From positions 1-64,000 of the forward strand of contig NZ_NJIX01000006.1 in the NCBI RefSeq assembly GCF_002209485.1: 64,000 nucleotides of DNA, written 5' to 3'. The stretch comes from Achromobacter sp. HZ34 (GTDB lineage Bacteria; Pseudomonadota; Gammaproteobacteria; Burkholderiales; Burkholderiaceae_B). The notes beneath the pieces were generated by a model. It had not been told where the DNA came from and made no database searches. It saw only the letters and a list, made by a program, of their open reading frames with translations. Made by a program: the position numbers and the translations under genes. Positions 7,609-16,666 of the stretch are shown in pieces (the stretch's first letter is position 1; each line of letters starts with the position of its first letter).

Positions 7609-9345
7609 ATGAAGAACACGCATAAGATCATTGCGCCGTTGGTAGCCGTGGCATTGGCCACCGGCCTGGCCGCCTGTGGCGGCAGCAGTGGCGATGACGA
7701 CGATACCCCGTCGACGCCCGTTACGCCGCCTGTAACGTCCACCCCCGCCCCCACGCAGGAAGAGCTGGCCACCAAGGCCGTGGACAACATCCAGAACGTC
7801 GTGGTGATCTACGCGGAAAACCGCAGCTTCGACAACCTGTACAGCGACTTTCCCGGCATCGACAGCCCGCTGGCGACCGCGACGTACGAGAAGCAGGTCG
7901 ATCGCGACGGCACCACGGTGCTGACCTCGCTGCCGCAAGTGTGGGCCGGCCTGACCGTCCCCGCCGCGCAATTCGACACGACCGTGCCGACGGTGACGAC
8001 CACCCAGACCACGGGCATGGTCAACGCGCCGTTCGCCATCAATGAAATATATCCGGGTGTCGACATCAACGCGGTCAACGCGGACATGTGGCACAACTTC
8101 TACCAGAACCAGATGCAGATCAACGGTGGCAAGAACAATATGTTCGCCGCCTGGGCCGACAACGGCGGTGGTCTGGTGATGGGCCACTTCACGGGCAATG
8201 CCACCAATCTGCCCCTGTGGAAAGTGGCGCAGAAGTACACGATGGCCGACCATTTCTTCATGGGCGCCTTCGGTGGTTCCTTCCTCAACCACCAATACCT
8301 GATCACGGCCGCCGCGCCGGTCGATCCGATCACCACGGCGAACGTGGGCAAGGTCTCCGTACTGGACGATGGTCCGCAGGGCTACCACCTGACCGTGAAG
8401 CCTGCCTCCGCCGGCGTCTCGGCGCTGACCACGAGTGCCGCGTCGATCTTCACGCTGAGCGGCGCGCTGACGCCTGACGGCTATGCCGTCAACACCATGC
8501 AGCCGCCTTACCAGCCCAGCGGCGTCGCACCGGCGACGGTTTCGGGCGCGACCCCCGAGCCTCTGCTGGCCGACCAGTCAAACACGGGCGTGCTGCCGCC
8601 GCAATCCGGCCCCACCATCGGCGACTACCTGACCGACAAGAACGTCGAGTGGGCCTGGTACTCGGGCGGCTGGGCCTTCCAGACGGCGCGTGCCACGAAT
8701 CCCGCCGGCTACGTCGGTTCGGATTACTCCGGCACCGGCCTGCAGGCTGACGGCAAGACCGCCTTCGTCAATTTCCAGTTTCACCACCAGCCCTTCAACT
8801 ACTTCAAGCGCTTCGATCCGACCACGGCGGCCGGGATCGCCGAGCGTGCGGATCACTTGAAGGACGGCGGCGTGAACGGCGAGCAGTTCATCGCCGATAT
8901 CCGTGCCGGCAAGCTGCCCCCGGTGGCATTCTACAAACCGGTCGGCAACCTGAACGAGCACAGCGGCTACGCCGACGTGAAGCGTGGTGACCAGCACATC
9001 GCCGACATCATCGCCGAACTGGAAAAGAGCCCGCAGTGGGGCCACATGCTGGTCGTCGTGACGTATGACGAAAACGGCGGTATCTGGGATCACGTGGCAC
9101 CGCCCAAGGGCGATCGCTTCGGGCCGGGTTCGCGCATCCCCGCCATCGTCGCCGGCCCGACCGTGCGCAAGGGCTATGTCGACCACACGATGTACGACAC
9201 CACTTCGATCCTGCGCTTCATCACCCGCCGCTGGGACCTGCCCACGCTGCCGGGTCTGCAGGTGCGTGAAGATGGCCTGAAGGCCAACGGTGTGGACCAG
9301 GGCGACCTGAGCAACACGCTGGACACGAGCGCCACGGCGTCGTAA
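7609..9345 (+). CDS. acpA: AcpA-type acid phosphatase / phosphoesterase lipoprotein
   Basis: The 578-residue exported enzyme belongs to the phosphoesterase family that includes AcpA acid phosphatase and phospholipases C. A signal peptide ends in the lipobox LAAC (residues 20-23), followed by an Asp/Pro/Thr-rich spacer (to about residue 47). The catalytic entry VVVIYAENRSFDNLYSDFPG carries the metal-binding Glu-Asn. Later family blocks are HSGYADVKRGDQHIADII, TYDENGGIWDHVAPP and PGSRIPAIVAGPTVRKG. It would cleave phosphomonoesters or phosphodiesters at the cell envelope. The GAGGAAAG upstream is a reasonable ribosome site. It is monocistronic with a strong terminator, and divergent from the di-haem peroxidase. 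Whether it acts as phosphatase or phospholipase C cannot be settled here. Confidence 0.85.
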   Translation: MKNTHKIIAPLVAVALATGLAACGGSSGDDDDTPSTPVTPPVTSTPAPTQEELATKAVDNIQNVVVIYAENRSFDNLYSDFPGIDSPLATATYEKQVDRDGTTVLTSLPQVWAGLTVPAAQFDTTVPTVTTTQTTGMVNAPFAINEIYPGVDINAVNADMWHNFYQNQMQINGGKNNMFAAWADNGGGLVMGHFTGNATNLPLWKVAQKYTMADHFFMGAFGGSFLNHQYLITAAAPVDPITTANVGKVSVLDDGPQGYHLTVKPASAGVSALTTSAASIFTLSGALTPDGYAVNTMQPPYQPSGVAPATVSGATPEPLLADQSNTGVLPPQSGPTIGDYLTDKNVEWAWYSGGWAFQTARATNPAGYVGSDYSGTGLQADGKTAFVNFQFHHQPFNYFKRFDPTTAAGIAERADHLKDGGVNGEQFIADIRAGKLPPVAFYKPVGNLNEHSGYADVKRGDQHIADIIAELEKSPQWGHMLVVVTYDENGGIWDHVAPPKGDRFGPGSRIPAIVAGPTVRKGYVDHTMYDTTSILRFITRRWDLPTLPGLQVREDGLKANGVDQGDLSNTLDTSATAS

Positions 9346-9380
9346 TCCCGCGCGAGCGGGGGCCAGTCCTGCTCCAGCCA

Positions 9381-9416
9381 AAGCCGTTCCCCGTCCCCCG
9401 ACGGGGAACGGCTTTT
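9381..9416 (+). terminator. Rho-independent terminator of acpA
   Basis: A perfect 15-bp stem (9381-9395 with 9400-9414) on a CCCC loop ends in TTTT. It starts about 35 bases after the stop codon of the phosphatase gene. Confidence 0.9.
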
Positions 9417-9421
9417 CCATG

Positions 9422-9473
9422 GCTTGCTGAAGCGGCTTGCTGAAGCGGCTCGCTGAAGCGGCTTGCCTAAGCC
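9422..9473 (+). repeat. Four tandem copies of a 13-bp unit upstream of rnpB
   Basis: The unit GCTTGCTGAAGCG occurs at 9422-9434 and 9435-9447 (identical). It recurs at 9448-9460 with one change and at 9461-9473 with two or more changes. The array abuts the rnpB -10 box, and the best -35 candidate is inside the third copy. Confidence 0.9.
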
Positions 9474-9482
9474 GGGTACAAT
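9453..9482 (+). promoter_or_regulatory. Probable rnpB promoter
   Basis: A -10 box TACAAT (9477-9482) lies 8 bases before the first base of RNase P helix P1. The -35 candidate CTGAAG (9453-9458) is 18 bases upstream and is repeated in each 13-bp unit. The -10 is convincing because of its exact position; the -35 is weak. Confidence 0.65.
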
Positions 9483-9490
9483 GCGCTCCG

Positions 9491-9905
9491 CAAGACGAAT
9501 CGGGCAATCGCGGGGCGCTCACGCGCTTCGAGGAAGGTCCGGACTCCATAGGGCAGGGTAGCGGCTAACGGCCGTCCGCCGGGCCGGTGGCAACATCGGC
9601 AAGGTGAGGAACAGGGCCACAGAGACGAGTCTGCGAAGCGGGCGGGAGGCAACTTCCGCACAGGCACGGCCACTCCGTGTCGCGCCGGCCGGTAACGGCC
9701 GGCGGCATCGCAGGGTGAAACGCGGCAACCTCTACCCGGAGCAACATCAAATAGGCATGCGCACGGTCTTCGGATCGGGAAGGGCGGCTCCGTTCGAGCA
9801 TGCGGGTAGGTGGCTAGATCCGGCCAGTAATGGCCGGGCCAGAGGAATGATTGCCCATCGGGGTTATCCCCGGTGTACAGAATCCGGCCCATAGATTCGT
9901 CTTGC
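9491..9905 (+). ncRNA. rnpB: RNase P RNA, bacterial class A
   Basis: This is the catalytic RNA that cuts the 5' leader from pre-tRNAs. Helix P1 is seen directly: CAAGACGAATC (9491-9501) pairs perfectly with GATTCGTCTTG (9894-9904). Conserved regions are present in order: GAGGAAGGTCCGGACTCC near 9530-9547, GGCCACAGAGACGAG near 9616-9630, and AGAGGAATGATTGCCC at 9841-9856 near the 3' end. The length of about 415 nt is usual for betaproteobacteria. It is driven by its own promoter and followed by a strong terminator at 9994-10022. Ends are taken from P1 and may differ by a few bases. Confidence 0.95.
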
Positions 9906-9993
9906 CTTGCTTTCCACTGAAATCGACACAAGTAAGGCGAGGAAGTTACCTTTTAGCGCCGAAGTCTCATGTAGGACTTTGATTTCAGACGAC

Positions 9994-10025
9994 AACCCCC
10001 TGATTTATCAGGGGGTTTTCTTTTG
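9994..10025 (+). terminator. Terminator of rnpB
   Basis: AACCCCCTGAT (9994-10004), a TT loop, and ATCAGGGGGTT (10007-10017) form a perfect 11-bp stem followed by TTCTTTT. It separates rnpB from the promoter of the dcw cluster. Confidence 0.88.
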
Positions 10026-10084
10026 TGCTCAACGGCGGGTTCGGCTAAGTCCTTGTTGTGATTGAAAAAATTGTGTCGCTCTGC

Positions 10085-10113
10085 TTGACCGCGCATTAAC
10101 CATCCCGTAGAGT
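10085..10113 (+). promoter_or_regulatory. Main promoter of the dcw cluster
   Basis: TTGACC (10085-10090) and TAGAGT (10108-10113) are separated by exactly 17 bases, a good sigma-70 pair. It lies 40-70 bases before the mraZ GTG start, and its -10 box overlaps the first MraZ box. Confidence 0.65.
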
Positions 10114-10147
10114 GGGAAAAAGTAGGTTTTTGTGCAATTAAGTGGGG
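10112..10147 (+). promoter_or_regulatory. MraZ operator: four boxes at 10-bp spacing
   Basis: GTGGGA (10112), GTAGGT (10122), GTGCAA (10132) and GTGGGG (10142) begin exactly 10 bp apart. MraZ of E. coli is known to bind TGGGN direct repeats with this spacing before its own gene and to repress the cluster. The outer boxes fit the consensus; the inner two are degenerate. The last box also overlaps the ribosome binding site of mraZ. Confidence 0.7.
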
Positions 10148-10154
10148 GAGAGGG

Positions 10155-10583
10155 GTGTTCCAGGGAAGCAGCGCGTTAACGCTGGATGCGAAGGGTCGGG
10201 TGTCTATCCCGACTCGGCACCGCGACGCCCTGACGTCCCAGGCGGAAGGCCGCCTCACCCTGACCCGTCATCCAGACGGCTGCCTGTTGATGTATCCGCG
10301 CCAGGAGTGGGAGAAGAAGCGTGAGGCAATCGCTGCCTTGCCCATGTCCGCGCGCGCATTGCAACGACTGCTGCTGGGAAATGCGCAGGATGTGGAGCTG
10401 GACGGCTCGGGCCGCATTTTGATCGCGCCGGAGTTGCGCAATGCCGCTGGCATGACCCGCGAAGTGATGATGCTCGGCATGGGCGCGCACTTCGAGTTGT
10501 GGGATGCCACTGCATTGGCCCGCCGTGAGGCGGAAGATCTGGCGCAGGGCATGCCGGACGTTCTCAACCAGTTTTCTTTCTGA
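10155..10583 (+). CDS. mraZ: Transcriptional regulator MraZ
   Basis: The 142-residue protein has two AbrB-like swapped-hairpin repeats, each with the family core: [15 protein letters not shown] near residues 10-24 and [14 protein letters not shown] near residues 79-92. MraZ forms a ring and represses transcription of its own operon, the dcw cluster, by binding TGGGN repeats at the promoter. It starts with GTG behind GGGGGAGAGGG. It is the first gene of the cluster, and rsmH follows after an 8-base gap. Length and motif order are normal. Confidence 0.96.
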   Translation: MFQGSSALTLDAKGRVSIPTRHRDALTSQAEGRLTLTRHPDGCLLMYPRQEWEKKREAIAALPMSARALQRLLLGNAQDVELDGSGRILIAPELRNAAGMTREVMMLGMGAHFELWDATALARREAEDLAQGMPDVLNQFSF

Positions 10584-10591
10584 CGCGGGCT

Positions 10592-11746
10592 ATGGAATTC
10601 GAACATCGGCCCGTACTGCTGGCGCCGACGGTGGATGCGCTGTTACAGCCGCATTTCGGTCGTCGCGGTGGCGCCCGCGCGGCTTCCGCGCAGGCGGACG
10701 AGGCGGATCCCCGGCTGGCCGGGATCTACGTCGACGGCACCTTCGGGCGCGGCGGCCACACGCGGGAGCTGCTGTCCCGCCTGGGACCGCAAGCCCGTGT
10801 AGTGGTGTTCGACAAGGATCCCGTCGCCATCGGCGTGGCGCGCGAGCTGGCCGCCAAGGATGCGCGCGTGACGGTGGTGCACGATGGTTTTGCGACGATG
10901 CCTCAGGCGCTGGCGGACCTGGGCATCGGACAGATCGATGGCGTCATGCTGGACCTGGGGGTTTCGTCCCCGCAGCTTGACGATGCAGGGCGAGGTTTTT
11001 CTTTCATGCGCGAAGGCCCGCTGGACATGCGCATGGATACGACGCGCGGCCCCACGGTCGCGGAATGGCTGGCGCAAGCCAGTGTGGATGAGATGCGGGA
11101 GGTCATAGCGGATTATGGCGAAGAACGGTTTGCTTTTCAGATTGCAAAAACGATTGCAGTTCGCCGCGCAACAGCGCCACTACACACCACGCTCGAACTC
11201 GCCGAGCTCGTCGCAGGCGCCGTCCGCACGCGCGAAAAGGGTCAGCATCCGGCCACACGCACCTTTCAAGCTCTACGGATTTACATCAATCGGGAGCTCG
11301 AGGAACTTGCTCGCGCCCTCGCGGCAGCTCTAGAGCTGCTGGCCCCGAAGGGGAGGTTGGCGGTGATCAGCTTTCATTCGCTGGAAGACAGGATGGTCAA
11401 GCAGTGCATCGCCGCCGCGGCGCGTCCGTCCAGCGAGACCATGCGCCGCATGCCGCTGCGCGAAGATGAGCTGCCGCCCGCCATCATGCATGCACTGGGA
11501 CGCGTATTGGCCGACGACGAGGAAGTCGCCGGCAATCCGCGCTCCCGCTCCGCCGTCCTGCGCGTGGCCGAACGCACTGACGCACCGCTGCCTGAGGGCG
11601 GCATCGCCGCGTTCGTGCCGGGGTTGATGCAGGCAACCGCGCCCGCTAAAACTTCAACCAAGGCGTCAACGAAAGCACAAGCGAAAACCCCGGCGAAAGC
11701 CAAGATCCCGGCGCCCACGCGCGGCGCCGGCAAGGGGAGGCGCTGA
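10592..11746 (+). CDS. rsmH: 16S rRNA (cytosine(1402)-N4)-methyltransferase
   Basis: RsmH (MraW) transfers a methyl group from S-adenosylmethionine to N4 of C1402 in 16S rRNA. The N-terminus [16 protein letters not shown] and the SAM-binding [16 protein letters not shown] are typical. [28 protein letters not shown] and [14 protein letters not shown] follow. At 384 residues it is longer than the usual 310-320. There is a short Gly/Arg/Ala insert at about residues 22-40 and a Lys/Ala/Thr/Pro-rich C-terminal tail at about residues 345-384, both outside the catalytic core. The stop overlaps the ftsL start (TGATG). RsmH is a standard second gene of dcw clusters. Confidence 0.95.
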   Translation: MEFEHRPVLLAPTVDALLQPHFGRRGGARAASAQADEADPRLAGIYVDGTFGRGGHTRELLSRLGPQARVVVFDKDPVAIGVARELAAKDARVTVVHDGFATMPQALADLGIGQIDGVMLDLGVSSPQLDDAGRGFSFMREGPLDMRMDTTRGPTVAEWLAQASVDEMREVIADYGEERFAFQIAKTIAVRRATAPLHTTLELAELVAGAVRTREKGQHPATRTFQALRIYINRELEELARALAAALELLAPKGRLAVISFHSLEDRMVKQCIAAAARPSSETMRRMPLREDELPPAIMHALGRVLADDEEVAGNPRSRSAVLRVAERTDAPLPEGGIAAFVPGLMQATAPAKTSTKASTKAQAKTPAKAKIPAPTRGAGKGRR

Positions 11747-12036
11747 TGGGCAGGATGAGCCTGGTCCTGGCTGTAGTGCTGATGCTCTGCGCGATCTCCC
11801 TGGTGACCGCGCGTTATCAGGCGCGCCAGCTGTTCGTCGACGTCGATCGCGCGCAAGCGCAGGCGCGCGACCTGGAAAACGACTGGCGCCGCCTGCAGCT
11901 GGACCGTGCCGAACTGGCGCGCAACGCCCGCGTCGATCGCGCCGCGCGCGAAGATCTTAAAATGATTTCCATCGCGCCGGACCGCACGCTGTATCTCAAC
12001 CAGCCGCCGGTTCCGGTCAACGGAGGGGCGCAATGA
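11746..12036 (+). CDS. ftsL: Cell division protein FtsL
   Basis: This 96-residue bitopic membrane protein has an N-terminal transmembrane helix (about residues 4-22) followed by a periplasmic coiled coil (about residues 25-60, rich in Gln, Arg, Asp and Ala). FtsL joins FtsB and FtsQ in the divisome and helps activate FtsWI. Sequence conservation in this family is low. The call rests on size, topology and its fixed place between rsmH and ftsI. It overlaps rsmH by one base and ftsI by four (ATGA), which suggests translational coupling. Confidence 0.93.
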   Translation: MGRMSLVLAVVLMLCAISLVTARYQARQLFVDVDRAQAQARDLENDWRRLQLDRAELARNARVDRAAREDLKMISIAPDRTLYLNQPPVPVNGGAQ

Positions 12037-13763
12037 AGCGCTTGCCGTTCTTCAACAACCCCGTGCTGCGGGGACAGCTGCCGGCCTGGCGCGCCCGGCT
12101 GGTGCTGATTTTGCTGTTCTGCGGCTTCATCACCCTGGGCGGCCGCGCACTCTATTTGCAGGGCATGACCACCGACTTCCTGCAGCAGCAGGGCGAACGG
12201 CGCTATGAGCGCACGCTGACCTTGTCGGCGACGCGCGGCAAGATCCTGGATCGTAATAACGTCGTGCTGGCCTCCAGCGTGCCCGCGCGCGCGATCTGGG
12301 CGATTCCCGAAGACGCCAACACCGCGACGGCGCCGCAGATGTCCAGCCTGGCCAAGCTGCTGGACATGACGGTGGCCGACCTGACCGAGCGGCTGAAGAA
12401 CGAGGACAAGAACTTCGTCTACCTGAAGCGCCAGGTGCCGATGGACGTGGCGGACAAGATCAAGCAGTTGGCCATGCCCGGCATCCACCAGCAGCCCGAG
12501 ACGCGCCGCTACTATCCGGACGGTAACGTCATGGCGCACGTGGTCGGGTTCACCAATGTCGAAGACCAGGGGCAGGAAGGCGTCGAGCTGGCGTTCAACC
12601 AGGCGCTGCAAGGCCGCGCCGGTTCGCGCCGCGTGATCAAGGATCGCCTGGGCCGGGTCATCGAGGACGTGCAGGCGGTGACCATGCCGGTGGACGGCAA
12701 GGACATCAACCTGTCCATCGATACGCGCTTGCAATACCTGGTGGGCAAGACCCTCAAGGACGCCATCGACCTGCACCATGCGCGCGGGGCCGCGGCCGTC
12801 ATCATCGATGCGCACACCGGCGAGATCCTGGCGCTGGCAAGCCTGCCCACCTACGATCCCAACGATCGCAGCACCTTCCAGCCTGCGTCCATGCGCAACC
12901 AGGCCATCACCGATACGTTCGAGCCGGGCTCGATCATGAAGCCGTTCACCGCCGCGCTGGCGCTGGAACTGGGCCGCATCACCCCCAGCACGCAATTCGA
13001 AACCGGCAACGGCCAGTTCCGTTATCAAGGTTCGACCATCAGCGACGTCAGCCGCAATGGCACGCTGACGGTGGCGGGCGTGCTGCTGAAGTCCAGCAAT
13101 ATCGGCATGACGATGATCTCGGAGACGCTGCAGCCGCGCGAGATGTGGGACAAATTCACCGAGCTGGGCCTGGGACAGGCGCCGCAACTGGGCTTTCCCG
13201 GCGCCGCGCCTGGCCGCGTGCGGCCGTGGGACCGCTGGCGCCTGATCGAGAAGGCCACCATGGCCTACGGCTATGGCCTGTCGGTGTCGCTGCTGCAGAT
13301 CGCGCGCGCCTATACCGTGTTCGCCCGCAATGGCGACATGGTTTCGCTGACCCTGGTGAAGCGCGATAGCGAGCCCACCAGCGTCAAGGTCTACACGCCC
13401 AAGATCGCCAATATGATCCGCGGCTACCTGGAAGCGGCGGCAGGGCCGGACGGCGCCAAGCTGGCACAGGTGCAGGGCTATCGCGTGGCCGGCAAGAGCG
13501 GTACGGCGCGCAAGATCGTCGACGGCAAGTACAGCCGCGAGCGCTATCGCAGTTCCTTCGTCGGCCTGGCGCCGGTGTCGAACCCGCGGCTGGTGATTGC
13601 CGTGACCATCGATGAGCCGAAGACGGGCGGCTATTACGGTGGCGCCATCGCCGCGCCGGTGTTTTCCGCGCTGATGGGCCCCAGCCTGCGTATGCTGGGC
13701 GTGCAACCCGATGCGCCTTTCCAGTCGACCGTCGTGGCCGGACTGCAGGAGCCGATGCGATGA
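12033..13763 (+). CDS. ftsI: Peptidoglycan D,D-transpeptidase FtsI (PBP3)
   Basis: This class B penicillin-binding protein makes septal cross-links in partnership with FtsW. The 576 residues start with a cytoplasmic tail and one transmembrane helix (about residues 20-40), then a pedestal domain and the transpeptidase domain. All three active-site motifs are intact: S-x-x-K in EPGSIMKPF (Ser300, Lys303), S-x-N as SSN (354-356) and KSGT (488-491). Length is usual. It overlaps ftsL and murEF by ATGA junctions, so synthesis is probably coupled. Confidence 0.97.
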   Translation: MKRLPFFNNPVLRGQLPAWRARLVLILLFCGFITLGGRALYLQGMTTDFLQQQGERRYERTLTLSATRGKILDRNNVVLASSVPARAIWAIPEDANTATAPQMSSLAKLLDMTVADLTERLKNEDKNFVYLKRQVPMDVADKIKQLAMPGIHQQPETRRYYPDGNVMAHVVGFTNVEDQGQEGVELAFNQALQGRAGSRRVIKDRLGRVIEDVQAVTMPVDGKDINLSIDTRLQYLVGKTLKDAIDLHHARGAAAVIIDAHTGEILALASLPTYDPNDRSTFQPASMRNQAITDTFEPGSIMKPFTAALALELGRITPSTQFETGNGQFRYQGSTISDVSRNGTLTVAGVLLKSSNIGMTMISETLQPREMWDKFTELGLGQAPQLGFPGAAPGRVRPWDRWRLIEKATMAYGYGLSVSLLQIARAYTVFARNGDMVSLTLVKRDSEPTSVKVYTPKIANMIRGYLEAAAGPDGAKLAQVQGYRVAGKSGTARKIVDGKYSRERYRSSFVGLAPVSNPRLVIAVTIDEPKTGGYYGGAIAAPVFSALMGPSLRMLGVQPDAPFQSTVVAGLQEPMR

Positions 13764-16666
13764 ACGCCCTGGCCGATACGCACGACAATCGCCTGCCTGC
13801 CGCCGACATCGTGCACTGGCTGCGCGCGCGTGCGCCGGGCCAGGTCCGTTCTGAAAATGGCCCGCAAGCCCATCTCCGCCTGGATTCGCGCGAGGTCGCG
13901 CCGGGCGACGTCTTCGTCGCCTGCCCGGGTGGGACCAGCGACGGCCGTCTATATATAGAGCAGGCAATCCAGCAAGGCGCCGCGGCCGTGGTGTACGAGG
14001 CCGCCGGCTACGACGCCGCGCGGGCCGCCGCCGTCACCGCGATCGCTGGTTCCGTGCCGGTTCTGCCCGTGGCCGAACTGCGCGGGCAACTGGGCCGGAT
14101 GGCCGATATCTGGTACGGCGAGCCTTCCGCCGCCTTGACCGTCATCGCCGTCACCGGCACCAACGGCAAGACTTCCACGGTGCAATGGCTGGCGCGCGCC
14201 TTGTCGCATAGCGGCCGTCCGTGTGGCGCCCTGGGCACCCTGGGCGCGACGCTGCCCGATGGCCAGGCGCTGCCCGGACAACTGACCACACCGGACGTGC
14301 TGGCCGTGCATCGGCAACTGGCGACGATGCGCGACCATGGCGCCAGCTGCGTCGCCATGGAGGCCTCCTCCATCGGCATCGAGCAGGGCCGGCTGGACGG
14401 CGTGCGCATCGGCGTGGCGGCGTTCACCAACCTGACGCGCGATCACCTTGATTACCACGGCTCGATGGACGCCTACGAGGCGGCCAAATCGCGCCTGTTC
14501 GACTGGCCCGGTCTGGTGCGCGCGGTGATCAATGCCGGCGACGCCGCGGGCCAACGCCTGCTGGCACGTCTGCCCGCCGGGCTGGCGCTGGCATACAGCC
14601 TTGAGGGGCAAGCAGCCGAGGATGCGCACACCCGTGTCGAAACCCGTGCCGAAATCCGCGCCACGGGTTTGAGCGCTACCGCCCACGGACAGATATTCAC
14701 GCTCGCCACCGCGCAGGGCGAAGCGCAGATCATGACCGGCCTGCTGGGCCGCCACAACGTCGAGAACCTGTTGCTGGTGGCCGGCGTGCTGACCGCGCTG
14801 GGCGGTTCGCTTGCCGATGTGGCGCGCGAACTGGCCGCGGCGACGCCGGTGCCGGGTCGGATGGAAGTCGTCGCGGCGCCGCAGGCGCTGGCGGCGCCCG
14901 GCCCGCTGGTCGTGGTCGATTATTCCCACACGCCGGATGCCCTGGCGCGCGCACTGGCTGCTTTGCGTCCGGTGGCGCAGGCGCGCGGCGGCCGCCTGCT
15001 GTGCCTGTTCGGTTGCGGCGGTGACCGCGACCCGGGCAAGCGCCCGCTGATGGGCGGCATCGCCGCCGCCGACGCCGATGGCGTCTACGTGACCAGCGAC
15101 AATCCGCGCAGTGAAGCCCCTGACGCCATCATCGACCAGATCCTGGCCGGCATGCCCGCGGCGCGTGCGGTGACGGTGCAGGCCGATCGCGCCCGCGCCA
15201 TCATGCAGGCAGTGTGGTCGGCGGCTGTCGAAGACGTGCTGCTGCTGGCCGGCAAGGGCCATGAAAGCTATCAGGAAATTGCCGGGCAGCGCCTGCCCTT
15301 CGACGATCGTGCGTGGGGCGCGCTGGCGCTGTCCCTGCCGCAGGCGGTGGGTGTGTCGACCGATACGCGCACGCTGAGCGAAGGCCAGGTCTTCGTCGCC
15401 TTGAGTGGTGAGAACTTCGATGGCCATGACTATCTGGCGCAAGCCCACCAGGCGGGCGCCCGCGCGGCCGTGGTCGCGCACGCGGTGGATGGCGCGCCGC
15501 TGGACCAGTGGGTGGTCGGCGATACGCGCGCTGCGCTGTGCCGCATCGGCGCGGCCTGGCGGGCGCGCTTCGATCTGCCGGTGATCGGTGTGACCGGCAG
15601 CAATGGCAAGACCACCACCAAGGAAATGATTGCCGCCATCCTCGCGCAATGGCTGGGCGCGGACCAGCGCCTGGCGACGGCGGGCAATTACAACAACGAC
15701 ATCGGCGTGCCGCTGACGCTGCTGCGCCTGCGGCCGCAACATCGCGCCGCGGTGATCGAGCTGGGCATGAACCATCCCGGTGAAATCGCCGCGCTGACGG
15801 CCATGGCCGCGCCCACCGTGGGCCTGGTCAACAACGCCCAGCGCGAGCATCAGGAATTCATGCACAGCGTCGAGGCCGTCGCGCGCGAAAACGGCGCGGT
15901 GCTGGCGACGCTGCCGGAATCCGGCTATGCCGTGTATCCCGGCGACGATGCGCATACAGGCGTGTGGGACGAAATGGCCGCCACGCCGCGCGTGCTGCGC
16001 TTCGGTCTGCAGGCCGGCCTGGACGTCTACGCCGAAGCGATCGAATGCGATGTACTGTCCACCCGTTGCCGCCTGGTGACGCCGGCCGGTACCGCAGAGC
16101 TGACCTTGCCTGTCCCCGGTTTGCACAATCTGCGCAACGCGCTCGCCGCCGTGGCTTGCGGGCTGGCGGCCGGGGCGCCCCTGGACGCCGCCTGCCGCGC
16201 GCTGGCCGATTTCAGCGCGGTGAAGGGCCGGATGCAGCGCCAGCAAATGGGTGACGGAACCGTGCTGGTCGACGACACCTACAATGCCAATCCTGACTCG
16301 GTCCGCGCCGCGATCGATGTGCTGGCTCAATTGCCGGCGCCGCGCGTGTTGGTGCTGGGTGACATGGGTGAAGTGGGCGCCAACGGACCGGCGATGCATC
16401 AAGAGGTCGGCGCCTACGCCCGTGAGCGGGGGATCGACGCCCTGTTCACGCTGGGCACGGCCGCGCAAGCGTCCGCGGCCGCCTTCGGGCCGGCCGGCAC
16501 GGCGTGCGATTCAGTCGAAGACATCGTGACGGCGACGCGGGCCATGCGGCCCGCCGCCGTATTGGTAAAGGGTTCGCGCTTTATGCGCATGGAGCGGGTT
16601 GTGAAGTTGTATTCGAGTGAAGGCAGCCAGGTGCCCACGGCACAGGAGGGCAAGCATGCTGCTTGA
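13760..16666 (+). CDS. murEF: Fused MurE-MurF: UDP-MurNAc-tripeptide ligase and tripeptide:D-Ala-D-Ala ligase
   Basis: One uninterrupted frame of 968 residues carries two Mur ligases. The MurE half (about 1-515) has the ATP loop [10 protein letters not shown] (131-140), the conserved [13 protein letters not shown], and [11 protein letters not shown], whose DNPR is typical of enzymes adding meso-diaminopimelate. The MurF half (from about 520) opens with [17 protein letters not shown] and has the ATP loop [10 protein letters not shown] (611-620), [10 protein letters not shown] and [10 protein letters not shown]. The product would thus add diaminopimelate and then D-Ala-D-Ala to the nucleotide precursor in the cytoplasm. 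No stop, frameshift or internal start is seen at the join. This fusion is described in Bordetella. Overlaps: ATGA with ftsI and 11 bases with mraY. Confidence 0.96.
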   Translation: MNALADTHDNRLPAADIVHWLRARAPGQVRSENGPQAHLRLDSREVAPGDVFVACPGGTSDGRLYIEQAIQQGAAAVVYEAAGYDAARAAAVTAIAGSVPVLPVAELRGQLGRMADIWYGEPSAALTVIAVTGTNGKTSTVQWLARALSHSGRPCGALGTLGATLPDGQALPGQLTTPDVLAVHRQLATMRDHGASCVAMEASSIGIEQGRLDGVRIGVAAFTNLTRDHLDYHGSMDAYEAAKSRLFDWPGLVRAVINAGDAAGQRLLARLPAGLALAYSLEGQAAEDAHTRVETRAEIRATGLSATAHGQIFTLATAQGEAQIMTGLLGRHNVENLLLVAGVLTALGGSLADVARELAAATPVPGRMEVVAAPQALAAPGPLVVVDYSHTPDALARALAALRPVAQARGGRLLCLFGCGGDRDPGKRPLMGGIAAADADGVYVTSDNPRSEAPDAIIDQILAGMPAARAVTVQADRARAIMQAVWSAAVEDVLLLAGKGHESYQEIAGQRLPFDDRAWGALALSLPQAVGVSTDTRTLSEGQVFVALSGENFDGHDYLAQAHQAGARAAVVAHAVDGAPLDQWVVGDTRAALCRIGAAWRARFDLPVIGVTGSNGKTTTKEMIAAILAQWLGADQRLATAGNYNNDIGVPLTLLRLRPQHRAAVIELGMNHPGEIAALTAMAAPTVGLVNNAQREHQEFMHSVEAVARENGAVLATLPESGYAVYPGDDAHTGVWDEMAATPRVLRFGLQAGLDVYAEAIECDVLSTRCRLVTPAGTAELTLPVPGLHNLRNALAAVACGLAAGAPLDAACRALADFSAVKGRMQRQQMGDGTVLVDDTYNANPDSVRAAIDVLAQLPAPRVLVLGDMGEVGANGPAMHQEVGAYARERGIDALFTLGTAAQASAAAFGPAGTACDSVEDIVTATRAMRPAAVLVKGSRFMRMERVVKLYSSEGSQVPTAQEGKHAA

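Noticed and set aside
9467-9931. Open frames on the minus strand across the rnpB region
   Set aside because: The sequence folds as RNase P RNA with a perfect P1 helix and conserved core blocks; the frames are chance.
11817-13967. Long minus-strand open frame across ftsL, ftsI and the start of murEF
   Set aside because: It is the mirror frame of conserved genes, with an amino-acid pattern typical of antisense translation at high GC.
13949-16468. Long minus-strand open frame across murEF
   Set aside because: It lies fully inside a gene with two intact Mur ligases on the other strand, and its own sequence has no known features.
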